Assembly (NCBI GenBank): GCA_963849635.1 | Contig: CAWKIA010000025.1 | Location: forward strand, 211,306-275,305 | DNA: 64,000 bases | Source: CAVRUD01 sp963849635 | Lineage (GTDB): Bacteria > Chloroflexota > Chloroflexia > Thermomicrobiales > UBA6265 | Direction of reading: 5' to 3' | Shown here: in pieces, positions 46,580 to 56,198 of the stretch | How positions within the stretch are numbered: position 1 is the first letter of the stretch | Layout: each line of letters starts with the position of its first letter | Position numbers and translations under genes: made by a program | Notes under the pieces: generated by a model | What the model was told of the DNA's origin: nothing | The model's database searches: none | What the model saw: only the letters and a program-made list of their open reading frames with translations

Positions 46580-46885
46580 AAGCGCCAGCTTCGACTTTCG
46601 CTTGATGTCGCGGATTCCCCGGCGCCGGTTGCGGTAGGCCGTGGTCAGGTGCAGGCCGGTCCCCGGATCGAGCACCAGGACCGTGCCCTCTAACCGGCGC
46701 AGGCGATCGTCGCGCAGGTCGTCATCGGGGATATCACGCAGACCGAGGTGGATGAAGAGGGCCTTGCCCGCGTGGAGCCTGCGCCCATGAGCGCACACGT
46801 AGTCCACGTCTTCGGGGCTGAGGTTGCGCCGTGCGAGGCGTTGGTTGGCATGCCGGGAGACAAACGCCACGCGATGATCGCGCAT
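46571..46885 (-). CDS. Small DUF4258-like protein
   Basis: 104 residues from ATG 46885 with AAGGAGAAG upstream. SRHANQRLARRNLSPEDVDYV, HGRRLHAGKALFIHLG and TVLVLDPGTGLHLTTAYRNR resemble DUF4258 (S.HA..R...R.is...v), which includes RelE-like toxins. It stands alone, so a toxin role is uncertain. Confidence 0.65.
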   Translation of the reverse strand: MRDHRVAFVSRHANQRLARRNLSPEDVDYVCAHGRRLHAGKALFIHLGLRDIPDDDLRDDRLRRLEGTVLVLDPGTGLHLTTAYRNRRRGIRDIKRKSKLALSI

Positions 46886-47059
46886 CGGCTTCTCCTTTCC
46901 CAGCGAGAGTCGACGGTCCCAAAATTTGCCGAGATCGCTGGAGCCAACGAATTCACCAAAGCAGGAAGGTGGATTCCTCCACTTCGGTGTACGTACATTA
47001 TCCGTTCAGTTGATCTTCTGTCAACACGATGAGATAGGCCAAGAAGTACGGGGGGGTAC

Positions 47060-48046
47060 CTAGTACCCGGCAGCCCCGTCGACGACGTTGTGCAGCGGCT
47101 CGCCGGCCTGGAAGCGGTCGATGTTGGTTTCCAGGATTGCCAGGATTCTTTCCCAGTATCGCGGGGTTGATCCCGACGTGTGGGCCGTAACCATGACGTT
47201 CTCCATCGCCCACAATGGAGACTCCGCCGGGAGCGGTTCCGGGGTGGTGACGTCCAGTCCGGCACCGGCGACAGTACCTTCGTCTAGCGCCTTGATCAGT
47301 GCGTCCTGGTCGATAATCGGTCCCCGGCCGATGTTGTAGATGTATGCAGAGGGCTTCATCCGCGCCAGCATGGCCGCGTCGAACAGGCCGCGCGTGCCAG
47401 GAGTCAGGGGCAGACAGATGGCGACGTGGTCGGCCGATGGGAGGGCCTCCGCAAGATCCGACACCGGGTAGATCTTCGGAAGGACGTCCGGCGCCGGCAG
47501 ATCGACCCGGCGGCGGACGCCATTGACCGTCATCCCCAGGCCGCGGGCCCGCTCGGCCAGCCCCAGCCCGATGTCGCCCATGCCGACCACGAGCAACTCC
47601 TGCTGGCCCAGCTCGAAGATGCGGCTCCGAACCGGCATCTCGAACCAGTCGCCGGCCGGTGGGTGGCGGAGCAGCCAGGGCAACTGACGGGCAAACGCCA
47701 GCATCATCGCCAGGATGTGTTCGGCGATGTTGGCGGCGTGGACGCCGCTGGAATTGGTGACCACGATATCGCGGGCCGCCAGTTCGGCAAACGGCATCCG
47801 ATCGACACCTGCGGCAAAGCTCTGCAACCACTTCAACCGGGGCGCGGCCGCGATCTGTTCTGGCGTGAGATGCCAGGCGATCACGGCGTCGGCGTCCGGC
47901 AAGTGGGGGTCCATGTCTTCGAACGGGGCCCGGATGAAGGTAATCTCGGGGTACTTCTCCCGCAGGTTTGCCAGGTGCTCATCAGGAATCGGGACGCCAA
48001 AGAGCAGGGTTTCGATCGGACCGGCGCCGCCCATCTGACTTGTCAT
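47060..48046 (-). CDS. D-2-hydroxyacid dehydrogenase
   Basis: 328 residues from ATG 48046 (GGAAGGGAC upstream). NAD-binding VVGMGDIGLGLAERARGLGM, then LPLTPGTRGLFDAAMLARM, Arg in IYNIGRGPIIDQDALIKAL, Glu in AGAGLDVTTPEPLP, and TAHTSGSTPRY carrying the His. The GxGxxG motif is GMGDIG. It reduces a 2-ketoacid or oxidises the hydroxyacid with NAD(P); the subgroup lacks the full N-terminal signature of SerA. A G/C stretch of about 170 bp lies between it and the DUF4258-like gene. Confidence 0.9.
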   Translation of the reverse strand: MTSQMGGAGPIETLLFGVPIPDEHLANLREKYPEITFIRAPFEDMDPHLPDADAVIAWHLTPEQIAAAPRLKWLQSFAAGVDRMPFAELAARDIVVTNSSGVHAANIAEHILAMMLAFARQLPWLLRHPPAGDWFEMPVRSRIFELGQQELLVVGMGDIGLGLAERARGLGMTVNGVRRRVDLPAPDVLPKIYPVSDLAEALPSADHVAICLPLTPGTRGLFDAAMLARMKPSAYIYNIGRGPIIDQDALIKALDEGTVAGAGLDVTTPEPLPAESPLWAMENVMVTAHTSGSTPRYWERILAILETNIDRFQAGEPLHNVVDGAAGY

Positions 48047-48190
48047 CGAATTGTCCCTTCCCGAACCACGGCACTGTTCCGCCGATGCGCGTCTACGAAT
48101 CAGCAGAATAACAGGCGACGCCCATGTACTCTCGGCAAGACCCGGCTGGCGGCCTTCACCGGACTCAATGATTTTGGCAGTTCAGGATAA

Positions 48191-48290
48191 ATGGGTAAGA
48201 CCCGCCTTACGCTTGCGGTGGCGACTGAACTCGCTGATGCAATCGCCGACGGCGCCAGGTTTTTCGACCTGGCACCCGTCGCCATCACCG
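48191..48290 (+). pseudogene. Fragment of a third NB-ARC ATPase
   Basis: The frame reads MGKTRLTLAVATELADAIAD and then GARFFDLAPVAI, equivalent to the P-loop end and following strand of the neighbouring ATPases. No glycine loop precedes it and no domain follows. A second P-loop scrap, TLGKTRLAAF, is at about 48127-48156. Remains of at least one extra copy of this gene type; extents are approximate. Confidence 0.6.
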
Positions 48291-48372
48291 CAGCCCGGCG
48301 CACGGCTCGACAGTCAAAAGACTCGATTCCGGTTGTGACCATGATCGGCAATCGCACGGGTGGGCGCGTGGG

Positions 48373-48401
48373 TTCATCTCCGCCACTGGTTGACGTAAAC
48401 T
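48373..48401 (+). promoter_or_regulatory. Promoter of the NB-ARC/LuxR gene, shared with the TIR gene
   Basis: TTCATC (48373-48378), 17 bp, TAAACT (48396-48401). The 42 bases from GGGTTCATC to TCC align without gaps (about 74% identical) with those upstream of the TIR/NB-ARC gene at 52138. Confidence 0.65.
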
Positions 48402-48453
48402 GAGGGTGTCCGACCGAACGCCACACGCGCCGATCCCGTCGCAGGATCCGCCC

Positions 48454-50855
48454 ATGACCGACCCGACGCTCGCCGGCCCGAGCCGCCCCCACCCGGTCGC
48501 CCTCGTCGCCGTCCCGGGCCGGGAGCATCCGAGCACGCCACTCCCCGCCCCGCTGACCGGCTTCGTGGGACGGGAACGCGAGATCGAGCAGGTCTGCGCC
48601 TTGCTCAGTCGCGCCGAGGTGCGGCTGCTGACCCTGACCGGACCCGGCGGCATCGGTAAGACCCGGCTTGCCATCCAGGCGGCGGCGCGGATGGCGGAAA
48701 CCTCCGGGGACGCTCCCGTGTTCGTGGCGCTGGCCCCCATTACCGATCCGGCAGCGGTCGGCGCCGCGATCGCCCAGGCGCTCGGTGTCCATCCGGACGG
48801 AGAGCGGCCGCTGCCGGTCCAACTCGGGGCGGTCCTCGGTTCGCGGCGGCGGCTGCTCCTGCTCGACAACCTGGAGCAGGTGCTGGATGCGGCTCCGATG
48901 CTGGCCGAGATCCTGGTCGCCTGCCCAGGCCTCTCGCTCCTCGTCACCAGCCGGGAGCCGCTGCACCTCTCGGGCGAGCATCAGTACTCCGTGCCGCCGC
49001 TGCGGCTGCCCAATCCGGAGAGCCAGTCCGATCTCGACGCCTTGGGGGAGGTGGAGACGGTTGCGCTTTTCGTCCAGCAGGCCCGGGCCGTTCAGCCCGA
49101 TTTCGCACTGACGGCCGAGAATGGGCCGGCGGTCGCCGAGATCTGCCGCCGCCTGGATGGACTCCCGCTGGCGATCGAACTCGCGGCGGCCCGGGTCAAG
49201 GTCTTCACGCCCGAGGCGCTGCTGGCCCGCCTCGACCGGCGCCTGGAACTTCTGACCGGCGGCCCCCGCGACGCGCCGCCGCGCCTGCGCGCCCTCCGTG
49301 ACACGATCGCCTGGAGCCACGACCTGCTCTCCCCGGACGAGCAGATGCTCTTCCGCCGTCTGGCCGTCTTCGTCGGTGGGTTCACGCTGGAGGCGGCCGC
49401 AGCGGTCGCGGGGGAAGGCGAGGCCGTTCCCTCCCTCACGATCCTCGACCTCGTCGCGTCGCTGGTGGACAAGAGCCTCCTGCGTTTGGAAGCACGCGCG
49501 GGACACGAGCCCCGCTTCGGGATGCTGGAGACGGTGCGGGAGTTCGCATTGGGGCGGCTGGCGGCGAGCGGCGAAGAGGCTGCCGTCCGCCAACGCCACG
49601 CGACCTACTTCATGACGTTCGCCGAGCGGGCCAATTATGTGGATGACTTCGAGCCGGACACGAAGCGCGGGAGATTCGATCCATGGGAGACAGAATATCC
49701 CAACCTTCTAGCGGCGCTGGAGTGGTTCGCGGCGGAGGGGGATGGGGTCACCGAACTTCGGCTGGCGGGAGCGTTGGGCCACTTCTGGTTTAGCAGCGGA
49801 CGGCTTCGCGAAGGGATGGCCCGATTGGAGGCGGCGCTTGGGCGCGGGGGAGCTGCCCCGCCGGCCATCCGGGCCCAGGCCCTGTCCGAACTCGGCTATT
49901 TGTGCGGCGAGGCGGGGAAGGTGGAGCGCGCCCTCGCGTACAGCACGGCCAGCGTGCCCCTTGCCCGCGAGGGGGCGACCCGTACGCCCTGACGGCGGCA
50001 TTGTCTACATCACGCGATTTGCCCTACGGTACCACGGCCGCCTGGACGAGGCGGTGGAGGTGCTGGAGGAGGCGACCGCCCTGGGCAAGGGACTAGACCC
50101 ACCACCGGTGTGGTGGGGAATCATCCTTGGCAACCTGGGTACCACGTTGTTGGATCGAGGCGAGCGCGCACGCGGCCTGGCCATCATCGAGGAGGCACTG
50201 GTTTATTGCCGAGCAGTCAGGGGCCGATTCTGACGCTGGCCTGATTCTCGCGCGGCTCGGCCACGTCGCCCAGACCGATGGCGACCCAGCCTCGGCGGCG
50301 GCGCGGTACGGCGAAAGCCTCCGGTTGATGTGGGGGGCAGGACAGGCAACCCACTTCGATCGCTCACTGGTCGGTCTGGCCGGGCTGGCGGCGGACCGGG
50401 GCGACGTCCAGGCGGCGGCGAGGCTCCTCGGGGCCGTCGAGGCAATCCAGGAGCGGACGGGCGCCACGGACCTGAAGTGGCCGGAGGTGCGTGACCACGC
50501 GGCCCGAGTCGCGCGGGCGGCGCTCGGAGCCGAGGGGTACGCTGCTGCCGTCGCGGCAGGTCGTCGCCTGTCGGCTTCGGACCTCGAGGTGGAAGCCCTG
50601 ACGTTGGCCGACGCCATCGCCGTTGCTCCTCCCGTCCCGGTCGCCCCGCCTGCTGGCGATGAGTTCGGCCTCAGCCCCCGCGAGCGTGAAGTCCTTGCGC
50701 TCATAGCCCGGCGCTACACCGACAAGGAGATCGCCGAGGCGCTCTTCATCGGCCACCGCACCGTCGAGACCCACGCAAAGCACGTGCTGGCCAAGCTCGG
50801 CGTCGCCAACCGCCGCGAAGCCGCCGCGCTCGCCGCCCGTCTCGGCCTCGTCTGA
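48454..50855 (+). CDS. NB-ARC ATPase regulator with C-terminal LuxR domain, two frameshifts
   Basis: ATG 48454; the matching region of the TIR gene starts at the same aligned position. Corrected length is about 800 residues. P-loop TLTGPGGIGKTRLAIQAAAR (about residues 60-80), Walker B LLLLDNLEQVLDAAP, LLVTSREPL, GLPLAIELAAARVKVF and the winged-helix region AWSHDLLSPDEQMLFRRLAVF. TPR-like repeats follow to about residue 640. The C-terminus is a LuxR HTH: LSPREREVLALIARRYTDKE and KLGVANRREAAALAARLGLV. Breaks lie near 49980 and 50225; the middle frame runs PDGGIVYITRFALRYHGRL. It probably senses a ligand and binds DNA, its target unknown. Confidence 0.85.
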
Positions 50856-51050
50856 CACCTCCCCGGATCCGCGGCTCCGTACTTTCTACGGATGCCCCCT
50901 TCCTCGTCGTTCCCAGGATTCCGGGTACTCCACGGACGCGCCCGTCGCGGCGTCGGTCCATGCTCGATGTGTGCCCGGGATCAGACCGCCGGGCGCCGCC
51001 CCCGGACCCACCGGGGATGCTGGAGCACTCTGTCGAGAAGGAGCGCCGCC

Positions 51051-51257
51051 ATGTCGCCCGAGACTTATGCCCGCGTCGACCAGGTGCGTCGTCAGGAAAT
51101 GCTCGCCGCGGCCGCCCGCGCCCACCGGGTGGCCGGGCTCCCGCGGGCCGTGCCCCCGGCGGTCACCGCACCCCGAGCGGCCAACCGAGTCCGATCCGTT
51201 CTCCGCCATGCGGTCGCGGCCTTTGTCTCCGCCGGTATTGGGCTGGTGACGCGGTAG
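51051..51257 (+). CDS. Small protein, copy 1 of a duplicated cassette
   Basis: 68 residues from ATG 51051 with GAAGGAGCG upstream. MSPETYARVDQVRRQEMLAA, then an Arg/Ala-rich stretch and LRHAVAAFVSAGIGLVTR, a short hydrophobic C-terminal helix. A similar C-terminal sequence recurs at about 51745-51796. Family not recognised. The last 20 residues could form a membrane-associated helix. It lies between the two NB-ARC genes. Confidence 0.5.
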   Translation: MSPETYARVDQVRRQEMLAAAARAHRVAGLPRAVPPAVTAPRAANRVRSVLRHAVAAFVSAGIGLVTR

Positions 51258-51383
51258 CGGTTCCCCGTTCTCCGACACATACATCACGCCGTCCACCGCG
51301 GCCGGCACCGGGCACCAGTGCAAGGCACCCCGGGCACGGCGTCCCGCATGAACGCCGCGCTCGTTGCGCCAGGGAGGTACACC

Positions 51384-51667
51384 GTGTTCGCCAAGGTCCC
51401 TGGCCTCGCCTGGCTGCTGACGGCGCTCCCTGTTTTGTGTCAGGCCTGGCAATCGCGGAAGCGCGGTGGCAGTCGGACGCGGCGTCGAACCTCTCGCCCG
51501 TTGGCGTGGTCGTCACCGTCGAGGTTGCCAACCCGCCATCTCCAACGCCGGCGGAGTCGACCCCGACGCCGGTGCCGGCGCTCGACCCATGGATCCCTCT
51601 CGATCAATACAAGGAGCCCGAATGCGATCCGATCGGGACCAGGCCGATCCCTACCTCCGACGACTGA
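51384..51667 (+). CDS. Small secreted or membrane-anchored protein, one frameshift
   Basis: GTG 51384 has AGGGAGG six bases upstream. The first frame reads FAKVPGLAWLLTAL. A shift near 51430 then gives SGLAIAEARWQSDAAS, NLSPVGVVVTVEVANPPSPT, PAESTPTPVPALDPWIPLDQ, and a C-terminus YKEPECDPIGTRPIPTSDD at TGA 51667. About 93 residues with a hydrophobic start and Pro/Thr-rich linker, typical of a secreted lipoprotein-like protein. Function unknown; its 3' end overlaps the next small frame. Confidence 0.45.
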
Positions 51668-51796
51668 TCACGACGCCGGCCGAGGGTTGCACCAGCTCCC
51701 TCGACCGCACCGCAACCGGCTGGCCGCGCTCGATCGACTCTGCGCCACGCGGTAGCGGCGCTGGCCTCCCTCGGCGTCGGACTGGTAGCGCGGTAG
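51622..51796 (+). pseudogene. Copy 2 of the duplicated small gene, frame disrupted
   Basis: ATG 51622 has AAGGAG upstream (MRSDRDQADPYLRRL). After about 15 codons the homologous text lies in another frame: TAPQPAGRARSTLRHAVAAL and ASLGVGLVAR, then TAG 51794-51796. This matches copy 1 (TAPRAANRVRSVLRHAVAAF, VSAGIGLVTR) at most positions. A real duplicate is likely; whether it is broken or misread is open. Confidence 0.5.
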
Positions 51797-51840
51797 AGCC
51801 CCGTCGGGACAGCCTGAGGACTGCATCCCGGCTCGCGTAG

Positions 51841-52139
51841 CCTTGCCCGACCAACGATCCACGTTCTAGCAGCGGCGGCGCTGCCGTCGCGACAACGCGG
51901 CAGGCTTGCCCACCGGACAGAGGCGCCAATTGGCGGACATCGTGGTTCCGGTCGCCGACCTCCTGCTGCTCGTCTCGCCCAACCGCGCACCGATCACGGA
52001 ACGCCACCTCAGGGATGCTTGCCGAAGGATGAGGGGCAATGCGGTGCAGACGATCGCTCGGGGACACGACGACTGACCGCCGTAGAGACGGACACGCGAC
52101 GCATGGAGCGGTTACAGGAGGCACGGCCGCGTATCCGGG
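51841..52139. other. Gap between the small-gene cassette and the TIR gene
   Basis: About 300 bp with no gene supported. It contains inverted GC-rich words but no clear terminator, and ends at the conserved promoter at 52140. A frame starting ATG 52029 (MRGNAVQTIARGHDD) is too short to call. Confidence 0.4.
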
Positions 52140-52168
52140 TTCATCGCCACCGGCGGGTGCCGTACACT
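52140..52168 (+). promoter_or_regulatory. Promoter of the TIR/NB-ARC gene
   Basis: TTCATC (52140-52145), 17 bp, TACACT (52163-52168). It aligns without gaps to the promoter of the NB-ARC/LuxR gene at 48373-48401. Confidence 0.65.
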
Positions 52169-52220
52169 GGGGGCATCCACCCGACCGCCGCCCGCCTCGC
52201 TTCCGTCGCAGGATCTGCCC

Positions 52221-54836
52221 GTGGACGACCCGGCGCCGCCCCACGTCTTCGTCAGCTACGCCAGTCCCGACCACGCCCGGGTGCTCCCCCTGGTTGCGGC
52301 CCTGGAGCGCGCCGGCATCCCCGTCTGGCTCGACCGGACCGGCATCCCGGGCGGGGCCAACTACGGGCCGGAGATCGTGGCCGCCATCCGCGAGAGCGGC
52401 GCGCTGCTGGTCTGTTGCTCGGCCGCGGCCTTCGCCTCGCGCAACGTCCGCCAGGAGGTGGCCCTCGCCTGGAAGCACGAGCGCCCGATCCTACCGCTGC
52501 TGCTTGAGCGGGCGACGGTCCCCGACGACCTCGCCTATTGGCTGGAGGCCGCCCAGTGGGTCGAGGTGCTGGACCGGCCCGAGCGCGACTGGCTGCCCGA
52601 GGTGCTGCACGGCCTGGTGCGGGCGGGGGTTGCGGTCGCTCCGCCTCCCCGCGATGCTCCCCCGAGCAGCACGGACACCCCGGGTCCAATCCGGCTACCC
52701 ACGCCGCTTACCGCGCTCCTGGGCCGCGACGCGGAGGTGCGCCAGGTCGTCGGTCTCCTGGCGTCTCACCGCCTGGTGACGCTGACCGGCCCCGGCGGGG
52801 TGGGCAAGACCCGGCTGGCGATCGAGGCGGCCCGCGCCGCGGCGCCCGCGTTCCCCGACGGCGTGGTCTTCGTCGACCTGGCGCCGCTGCGCGATCCCGC
52901 CCTCGTCCTGCCGGCGATCGCCCAGGTGCTGGAGGTCCGGGAGGCGCCGGGCATCCCCCTGGACCGGGCGCTGGCCGCCGCGCTCGGGGAGCGGCGGCTG
53001 CTGCTGGTGCTCGACAACCTGGAGCAGGTGGTCGCGGCGGCGGCGGGGATCGCCGCGCTGCTCACCGCCTGCCCGCAGCTGGTCGTGCTGGCCACGAGCC
53101 GCGCGGCGCTGGCGGTCCGGGGGGAGCGCATCCTGCCGGTCGAGCCGTTGCCCCTTCCGGACGAGGGCGAGGCGCCGGCCGACCTTGCCGCCTCCCCCGC
53201 GGTGCGGCTCTTCGCCGAGCGGGCGGACGAGGCGCGGCCCGGCTTCGGGCTGACCGCCGCCAACGCGCCGACTGTGGCGGCGATCTGCGCCCGGTTGGAC
53301 GGCCTGCCGCTGGCGATCGAGCTGGCGGCGGCGCGGGTCAAACTGCTGGCGCCGGAGGCGCTCCTGGCCAAGCTGGCGAGCCGCCTGCCGCTCCTGACCA
53401 GCGGGGCGCGCGACCTGCCCGATCGGCAGCGCACCCTACGCGGCGCGATCGCCTGGAGCCACGACCTGCTCTCCAAAGACGAACAGGCGCTCTTCCGGCG
53501 GCTGGCGGTCTTCGCGGGCGGGTTCACTCTGGAAGCGGCCGACGCGGTCGTCAACCCGGACGCCGGGTTCGAGACGATGGACGTTCTCGCCGCGCTGGTG
53601 GACGAGAGCCTGGTGCGGCAGGAGCACACGACGGGCGAGCCGCGCTTCCGCATGCTTGAGACGGTGCGCGAGTTCGCCGCTGAGCGGTTGGCCGGCGAGC
53701 GGAGAGCGCGAGGCGATTCGACAGGCGCACGCCGCGCACTTCACGGCGTTCGCCGCGGAGGCCGCCGCACGGGCCCTCGACGGGACCGACCCAACGGACG
53801 CCCTCGACCGGGTGCGCGCCGAGCCGGACAACCTGCGCGCGGCGCTCGCCTGGGCGGACGAGCGCGGCGAGGCGACGGTCCTCGTGCGCCTCGCAACGGG
53901 CGTGTGCGGCCGCTGGGTTTATCTCGCACGGTTCACCGAGGCGCACGACTGGCTCGCCCGCGCGCTGGCGGTGTCCGAATCGGTGCCCCCGCCGCTCCGG
54001 GCGGCCGTCGTCCGGACGGCGGGCTGGATCGCCCGGCTTCGCGGCGACCACGCCCAGGCCGACGCCCTGGGTCGCGACGGGCTGGCGCTGGCGCGGGATC
54101 TCGGCGACGATCTGGCCGTGATCGACGCGCTGACCCTGCTCGGCCACGTGGCCGAGGACCGGGGCGAGGTCGCCCGGTCGCGCGCTTTGCATGAGGAAGC
54201 CCTCGCCCTCGCCCGGCCCCTCGACCACCCCTACTGGACCGCCGGCGCGATGCGAAACGCCGGCTGGCTGGCCGTCTTGGACGGCGACCCGGACTCGGGG
54301 GAGCGCCTGCTGCAGGAAGCGCTGGCCCGCTTCCGTCGCGTGGGCAATCGTACTTCACGGCGCTGACCCTCAGCAACCTGGCCGGGGTCGCGTTCCGGCG
54401 GGGCGACTACCACCAGGCGGCGGCCCTCTGGCAGGAGCGGCTGCACCTGACTGGGTTTGGCTGGGAGCAACGCTGGGCGCTCGAAGAGCTGGGGGCCATC
54501 GCCGTCGCCTGCGGGGAGGCGGCACGGGCGACCCGGTTGTTCGGCGCGTCCGAGGCGCTGCGTGAGCGCCTGGGGGTCGTCCTGGTGCCGGGGTTGCTGC
54601 CGGCATACGAGGCGAACGTGGCGGTCCTGCGCGCGGCGCTGGGGGAGGTCGCCTTCGCGGCGGCGTGGCAGGCGGGGCGGCGGATGACGCTCGACGAAGC
54701 CCGGGCGGATGCGGCGCGGGTGGGTAAGGGGGAGGAGGCGCCCGGCAGCAGCGCCGCCGCCGCGGCGTCGAGCGCCGGCCCGGCGCCGAACGAGCCGGTG
54801 GTTCTCGAGCGGGGTGGCGCGCGCGTCGAACCCTGA
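52221..54836 (+). CDS. TIR/NB-ARC/TPR STAND protein, two frameshifts
   Basis: GTG 52221, matching the aligned ATG of the paralogue; corrected length is about 870 residues. Residues 8-100 are a TIR domain: PHVFVSYASPDHARVLPLVA, GIPVWLDRTGIPGGANYGPE and SRNVRQEVALAWKHERPILP. NB-ARC at about 180-500: P-loop TLTGPGGVGKTRLAIEA, Walker B LLLVLDNLEQVV, GLPLAIELAAARVKLL and AWSHDLLSKDEQALFRRLAVF. TPR-like helices follow, then an Ala-rich tail without a LuxR domain. Shifts near 53697 and 54347. The architecture parallels plant TIR-NLRs and bacterial STAND defence proteins. Whether the TIR is an active NADase is not settled by the visible residues. Confidence 0.88.
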
Positions 54837-54838
54837 GA

Positions 54839-55289
54839 TCGGCCGTGGACGCGGACCCAGCACTCGGTGGTTCCGCGCTCCCCACCTCGCGTGGCCCAGC
54901 GGGTTAGTCACATACAAGGCAGCCCAGCGACATCACTGCGGTGAAGACGGCGCCTGGATCCTGACTGCGGAACAGGCATCCAGCCGAGAAACGCACCGGG
55001 CCGCGTCGCAACGCAAGTGCCATGATCCTGGAGAAGCGGCACGCGGGTGATAGTCCAGAAGACCCCTGGCCGGTGGACCGTTCACAGGATTTCCCTGTCA
55101 GGTGCTAGCGGCTCGGTACAGCGCCGAAATAAGGTCTTGCTCCGTTCCCCCCTTTTAACGGCTCATGTCCGGACCGTGCATTCGCCTCGGTGGAAACAAC
55201 GGGAGCTTATGGCGACGGGAGGCACCGCTATGGCCCGAATGAGGTCTCATAATCACCCGTCGCCTCCTAATTCCGATTCCACGCGGAGA
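54839..55289. other. Gap between the TIR gene and smpB
   Basis: About 450 bp without a supported gene; only short unconvincing frames. The smpB promoter is at its right end. Confidence 0.45.
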
Positions 55290-55318
55290 TTGACGCTCTA
55301 CCTGGCACCTCCTATAGT
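55290..55318 (+). promoter_or_regulatory. smpB promoter, consistent with a leaderless mRNA
   Basis: TTGACG (55290-55295), 17 bp, TATAGT (55313-55318). The predicted start (about seven bases on) coincides with the A of the smpB ATG at 55325, so the transcript may lack a 5' leader. No Shine-Dalgarno sequence precedes that ATG. Confidence 0.7.
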
Positions 55319-55324
55319 CCGCAG

Positions 55325-55828
55325 ATGGCTACAAAGACCGCACCTAAGGGACAAGAGAAAACACAGAGCAAACGCGGCGCCGACCGGGTCGTGACCAACA
55401 ATCGCCGCGCCTTCTACGACTACTTCATCGAACAAGAACTGGAGACCGGCATCGCCCTCACCGGGTCCGAGATCAAATCGATCCGGGCCGGCAAAGCTGG
55501 CATCTCAGAAGCGTACGCCCGGATCGACAATGGCGAGCTGTGGCTGATCGGCGCCCATATCGCTCCGTATACCCACGGCGCGTACGCCAACCACGAGCCA
55601 GACCGGCCGCGCAAGTTGCTGGCACACAAGCGCCAGATCAACCACCTGCAGGAACAGCTCGACCGCAAGGGGCTGACGCTGGTGCCGCTGCGCTTGAAGC
55701 TCCACAACGGCCGGGCGAAGGTGGACATCGGCGTGGCGAAGGGCAAGAAGCTCTACGACAAGCGCGCCGCCGAATCCGAACGGCAAGCGAAGCGCGATAT
55801 CGAGCGGTCCCTGAAGGACCGCGACTAG
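55325..55828 (+). CDS. smpB: SsrA-binding protein
   Basis: 167 residues from ATG 55325. The OB-fold core reads NNRRAFYDYFIEQELETGIA, LTGSEIKSIRAGKAGISEAY and GELWLIGAHIAPY. The tail has VPLRLKLHNGRAKVDIGVAK and GKKLYDKRAAESERQAKRDI, which folds in the decoding centre. It delivers tmRNA to stalled ribosomes; ssrA itself is only 370 bp downstream. Confidence 0.97.
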   Translation: MATKTAPKGQEKTQSKRGADRVVTNNRRAFYDYFIEQELETGIALTGSEIKSIRAGKAGISEAYARIDNGELWLIGAHIAPYTHGAYANHEPDRPRKLLAHKRQINHLQEQLDRKGLTLVPLRLKLHNGRAKVDIGVAKGKKLYDKRAAESERQAKRDIERSLKDRD

Positions 55829-55857
55829 AGTTCCCAGCGAAAGGACTCATCTCCGCC

Positions 55858-56154
55858 ATGGTGCTGCACGTTGTCCTGTTCAAGCCAAAGGCCGACGCGG
55901 ACGAGGCCGCGATCGGCGAGCTGGCCAATGTGCTCGCCGCCCTGCCGACGAGGATCCCCGGCATCGTTGACTACGCCTGGGGCGCGAACGTGAATCCGGA
56001 GGGGTTGGACCATGGTTACACCCACGGGTTCGTGATGACCTTTGCGAGCATAGACGCCCGGGATGCCTACTTCCCGCACCCCGATCACGCGGCGGTTCAT
56101 CCCCTGATCGACGCGGTCTCGGAGTCGGTGCTGGTCTTCGATATCGAGCGATAA
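55858..56154 (+). CDS. Dabb-domain (stress-responsive A/B barrel) protein
   Basis: 98 residues from ATG 55858 (AAAGGACTC upstream). MVLHVVLFKPKADADEAAIG, LAALPTRIPGIVDYAWGANV, YTHGFVMTFASIDARDAYF and HPDHAAVHPLIDAVSESVLV form a ferredoxin-like dimeric barrel of the Dabb family. It sits between smpB and ssrA with 30-bp spacing to smpB; role unknown. Confidence 0.88.
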   Translation: MVLHVVLFKPKADADEAAIGELANVLAALPTRIPGIVDYAWGANVNPEGLDHGYTHGFVMTFASIDARDAYFPHPDHAAVHPLIDAVSESVLVFDIER

Positions 56155-56180
56155 CGTGTCTAGTAAAAGCTGGGGGCTCG

Positions 56181-56189
56181 TGCTATAAT
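56181..56189 (+). promoter_or_regulatory. ssrA extended -10
   Basis: TGCTATAAT: TGn plus TATAAT (56184-56189), ten bases before the tmRNA 5' end. No good -35 was found. Confidence 0.65.
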
Positions 56190-56198
56190 TACGGCACT

